Shown one piece after another: positions 63,264 through 64,000 of a stretch of 64,000 nucleotides of DNA. The notes below the pieces were generated by a model. The model made no database searches. It saw only the letters and a program-made list of their open reading frames with translations, and was not told where the DNA came from. Position 1 is the stretch's first letter. Every line of letters begins with the position of its first letter. The position numbers and the translations under genes were made by a program. Source of the DNA: M3007 sp044226205 (GTDB lineage: Bacteria; Bacteroidota; Bacteroidia; Chitinophagales; Saprospiraceae). The stretch is taken from contig JBGAHL010000009.1 in the NCBI GenBank assembly GCA_044226205.1, positions 95,421-159,420 on the forward strand, in the 5' to 3' direction.

Positions 63264-64000
63264 TTACTCGTAATGCACCTGATCGATTTCAAGTTCGAAC
63301 CAGCTGAAATTCCCGCCTTCCAGTTGCCAGCTGACGGTCGATCGGGTCGGGATGCGACGCCCTTCGAAGTTTTTGTAACTGGCCGGATCGTTTTCAATAT
63401 GCCATTTTTCGAGTGTTGCGCCGCCTTTTCGGTCGTAGTAGCGCAAGGCATCGAAGCCGCGCAGTTCGCCGGCGGCTGAGAAATGGAAGGTGCCCGTCAC
63501 GCTTTGCTCCTCGCTTTTCAGGGTTGCGCTGGCCGTCAGGGAGTCGACCGGCGACCAGTGGATGTAGGGTTCCAAGGCGGCATCGGGAAACCAGCAGATC
63601 TCGGCGAGGTAGCGCAGCAGGGTGCCCTGATCGGTTTGCGGCCCGCGAGCATCGGCTACGGGGTACAGGGAGAGCGCCTTGATGAGCATGTGTCCGTGCC
63701 CGTTTTGCAGTTGGTCGCGGCCAGCGAGGCGGATGAAAGGTGCGGCTTCGACATCGGCGATCCAGTAAAAGCCCGGCGGGTCGGTGCGGAAGTATTGTTC
63801 GGCAGTTACGGGCATCCAGGCGCCGTCGGGTGTGGTACGCATACGGCCGGTTTGCACGAGGTGGACGGCAGTTGTCAAGGGTTTGCCCACCGTCCCGCTT
63901 TGGCGAAGCCAGTTTTGAACAATAGGCGGCAGGGCAGCCAGTTGGGTATCGGCAACTACCTGTCGGGCAGTCGCAACTGGGGGGCGGAAAGCCGCCAGTT
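63264..64000 (-). CDS. DUF6544-like protein, partial (5' end beyond window)
   Basis: The frame stays open to the window edge with no stop, so the start lies past 64000; about 245 C-terminal residues are visible. A GTG at 63890 could be mistaken for a start, but upstream codons read RQVVADTQLAALPPIVQNWL and RQSGTVGKPLTTAVHLVQTG, the conserved opening expected for this family. The rest has the layout WMPVTAEQYFRTDPPGFYWI, GHGHMLIKALSLYPVADARG, LRYLAEICWFPDAALEPYIH and GGNFSWFELEIDQVHYE at the end. The function is unknown. The family assignment is from general resemblance. Confidence 0.7.
   Translation of the reverse strand, partial: LAAFRPPVATARQVVADTQLAALPPIVQNWLRQSGTVGKPLTTAVHLVQTGRMRTTPDGAWMPVTAEQYFRTDPPGFYWIADVEAAPFIRLAGRDQLQNGHGHMLIKALSLYPVADARGPQTDQGTLLRYLAEICWFPDAALEPYIHWSPVDSLTASATLKSEEQSVTGTFHFSAAGELRGFDALRYYDRKGGATLEKWHIENDPASYKNFEGRRIPTRSTVSWQLEGGNFSWFELEIDQVHYE

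Noticed and set aside
63264..63890. A complete 208-residue gene starting at GTG 63890
   Set aside because: The frame continues upstream without a stop to the window edge and the upstream residues fit the family, so the gene is partial.

Overview
The window looks like a chromosomal segment of a Bacteroidota bacterium, most plausibly of the Saprospiria/Chitinophagia side. Reasons: several secreted proteins end in type IX secretion (T9SS) sorting domains (type A at 33934, 59029 and 60286; gliding-associated type B at 47854), there are two TonB-dependent or TonB-like outer-membrane proteins, a Kdo transferase, many small outer-membrane barrels, and few clear Shine-Dalgarno sites. Coding DNA is mostly GC-rich (57% in one hand-counted 60-base line at 11041), with sharply AT-rich islands (27-32% in lines 4561, 10561 and 10741) that mark probable imports.

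1-19 kb is accessory. A two-gene Tc (ABC) toxin locus fills 1.3-17.5 kb on the minus strand: a TcB-TcC fusion with an unrecognised AT-rich C-terminal effector, followed by a TcA pore/shaft protein whose putative receptor-binding segment is also AT-rich. Upstream lie an internally deleted DDE transposase, an AT-rich FRG-domain gene and a large hairpin that resembles a recombination site. This is the most interesting part of the window.

19-31 kb is mostly household and envelope: amidase, a small secreted protein coupled to a 3Fe-4S-type ferredoxin, NADP isocitrate dehydrogenase, Kdo transferase (WaaA), a barrel protein divergent from a GlcD/D-lactate-type flavoprotein, then a YceI-porin-YceI group and a four-helix membrane protein.

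31-47 kb: Hsp20 behind a palindrome; a probable haem-capture pair (HmuY-like T9SS protein plus TonB receptor); L-serine dehydratase; an MGMT-like protein; OsmC; a barrel protein; a PAP2/haloperoxidase-like lipoprotein; a TonB-like barrel beside a membrane AraC regulator; RNase H; a barrel protein.

46.6-64 kb: an unknown protein paired with a NADAR (ADP-ribose-processing) protein, a 2,156-residue T9SS adhesin, a lipoprotein, an ECF sigma/anti-sigma/DUF4097-like operon with a triplicated anti-sigma N-terminus, two paralogous T9SS proteins, an M14 peptidase, a DUF4136 lipoprotein and a DUF6544-like gene cut by the window end. Interspersed palindromic repeats and strong hairpin terminators occupy many intergenic gaps. 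I saw no rRNA, tRNA or CRISPR array.
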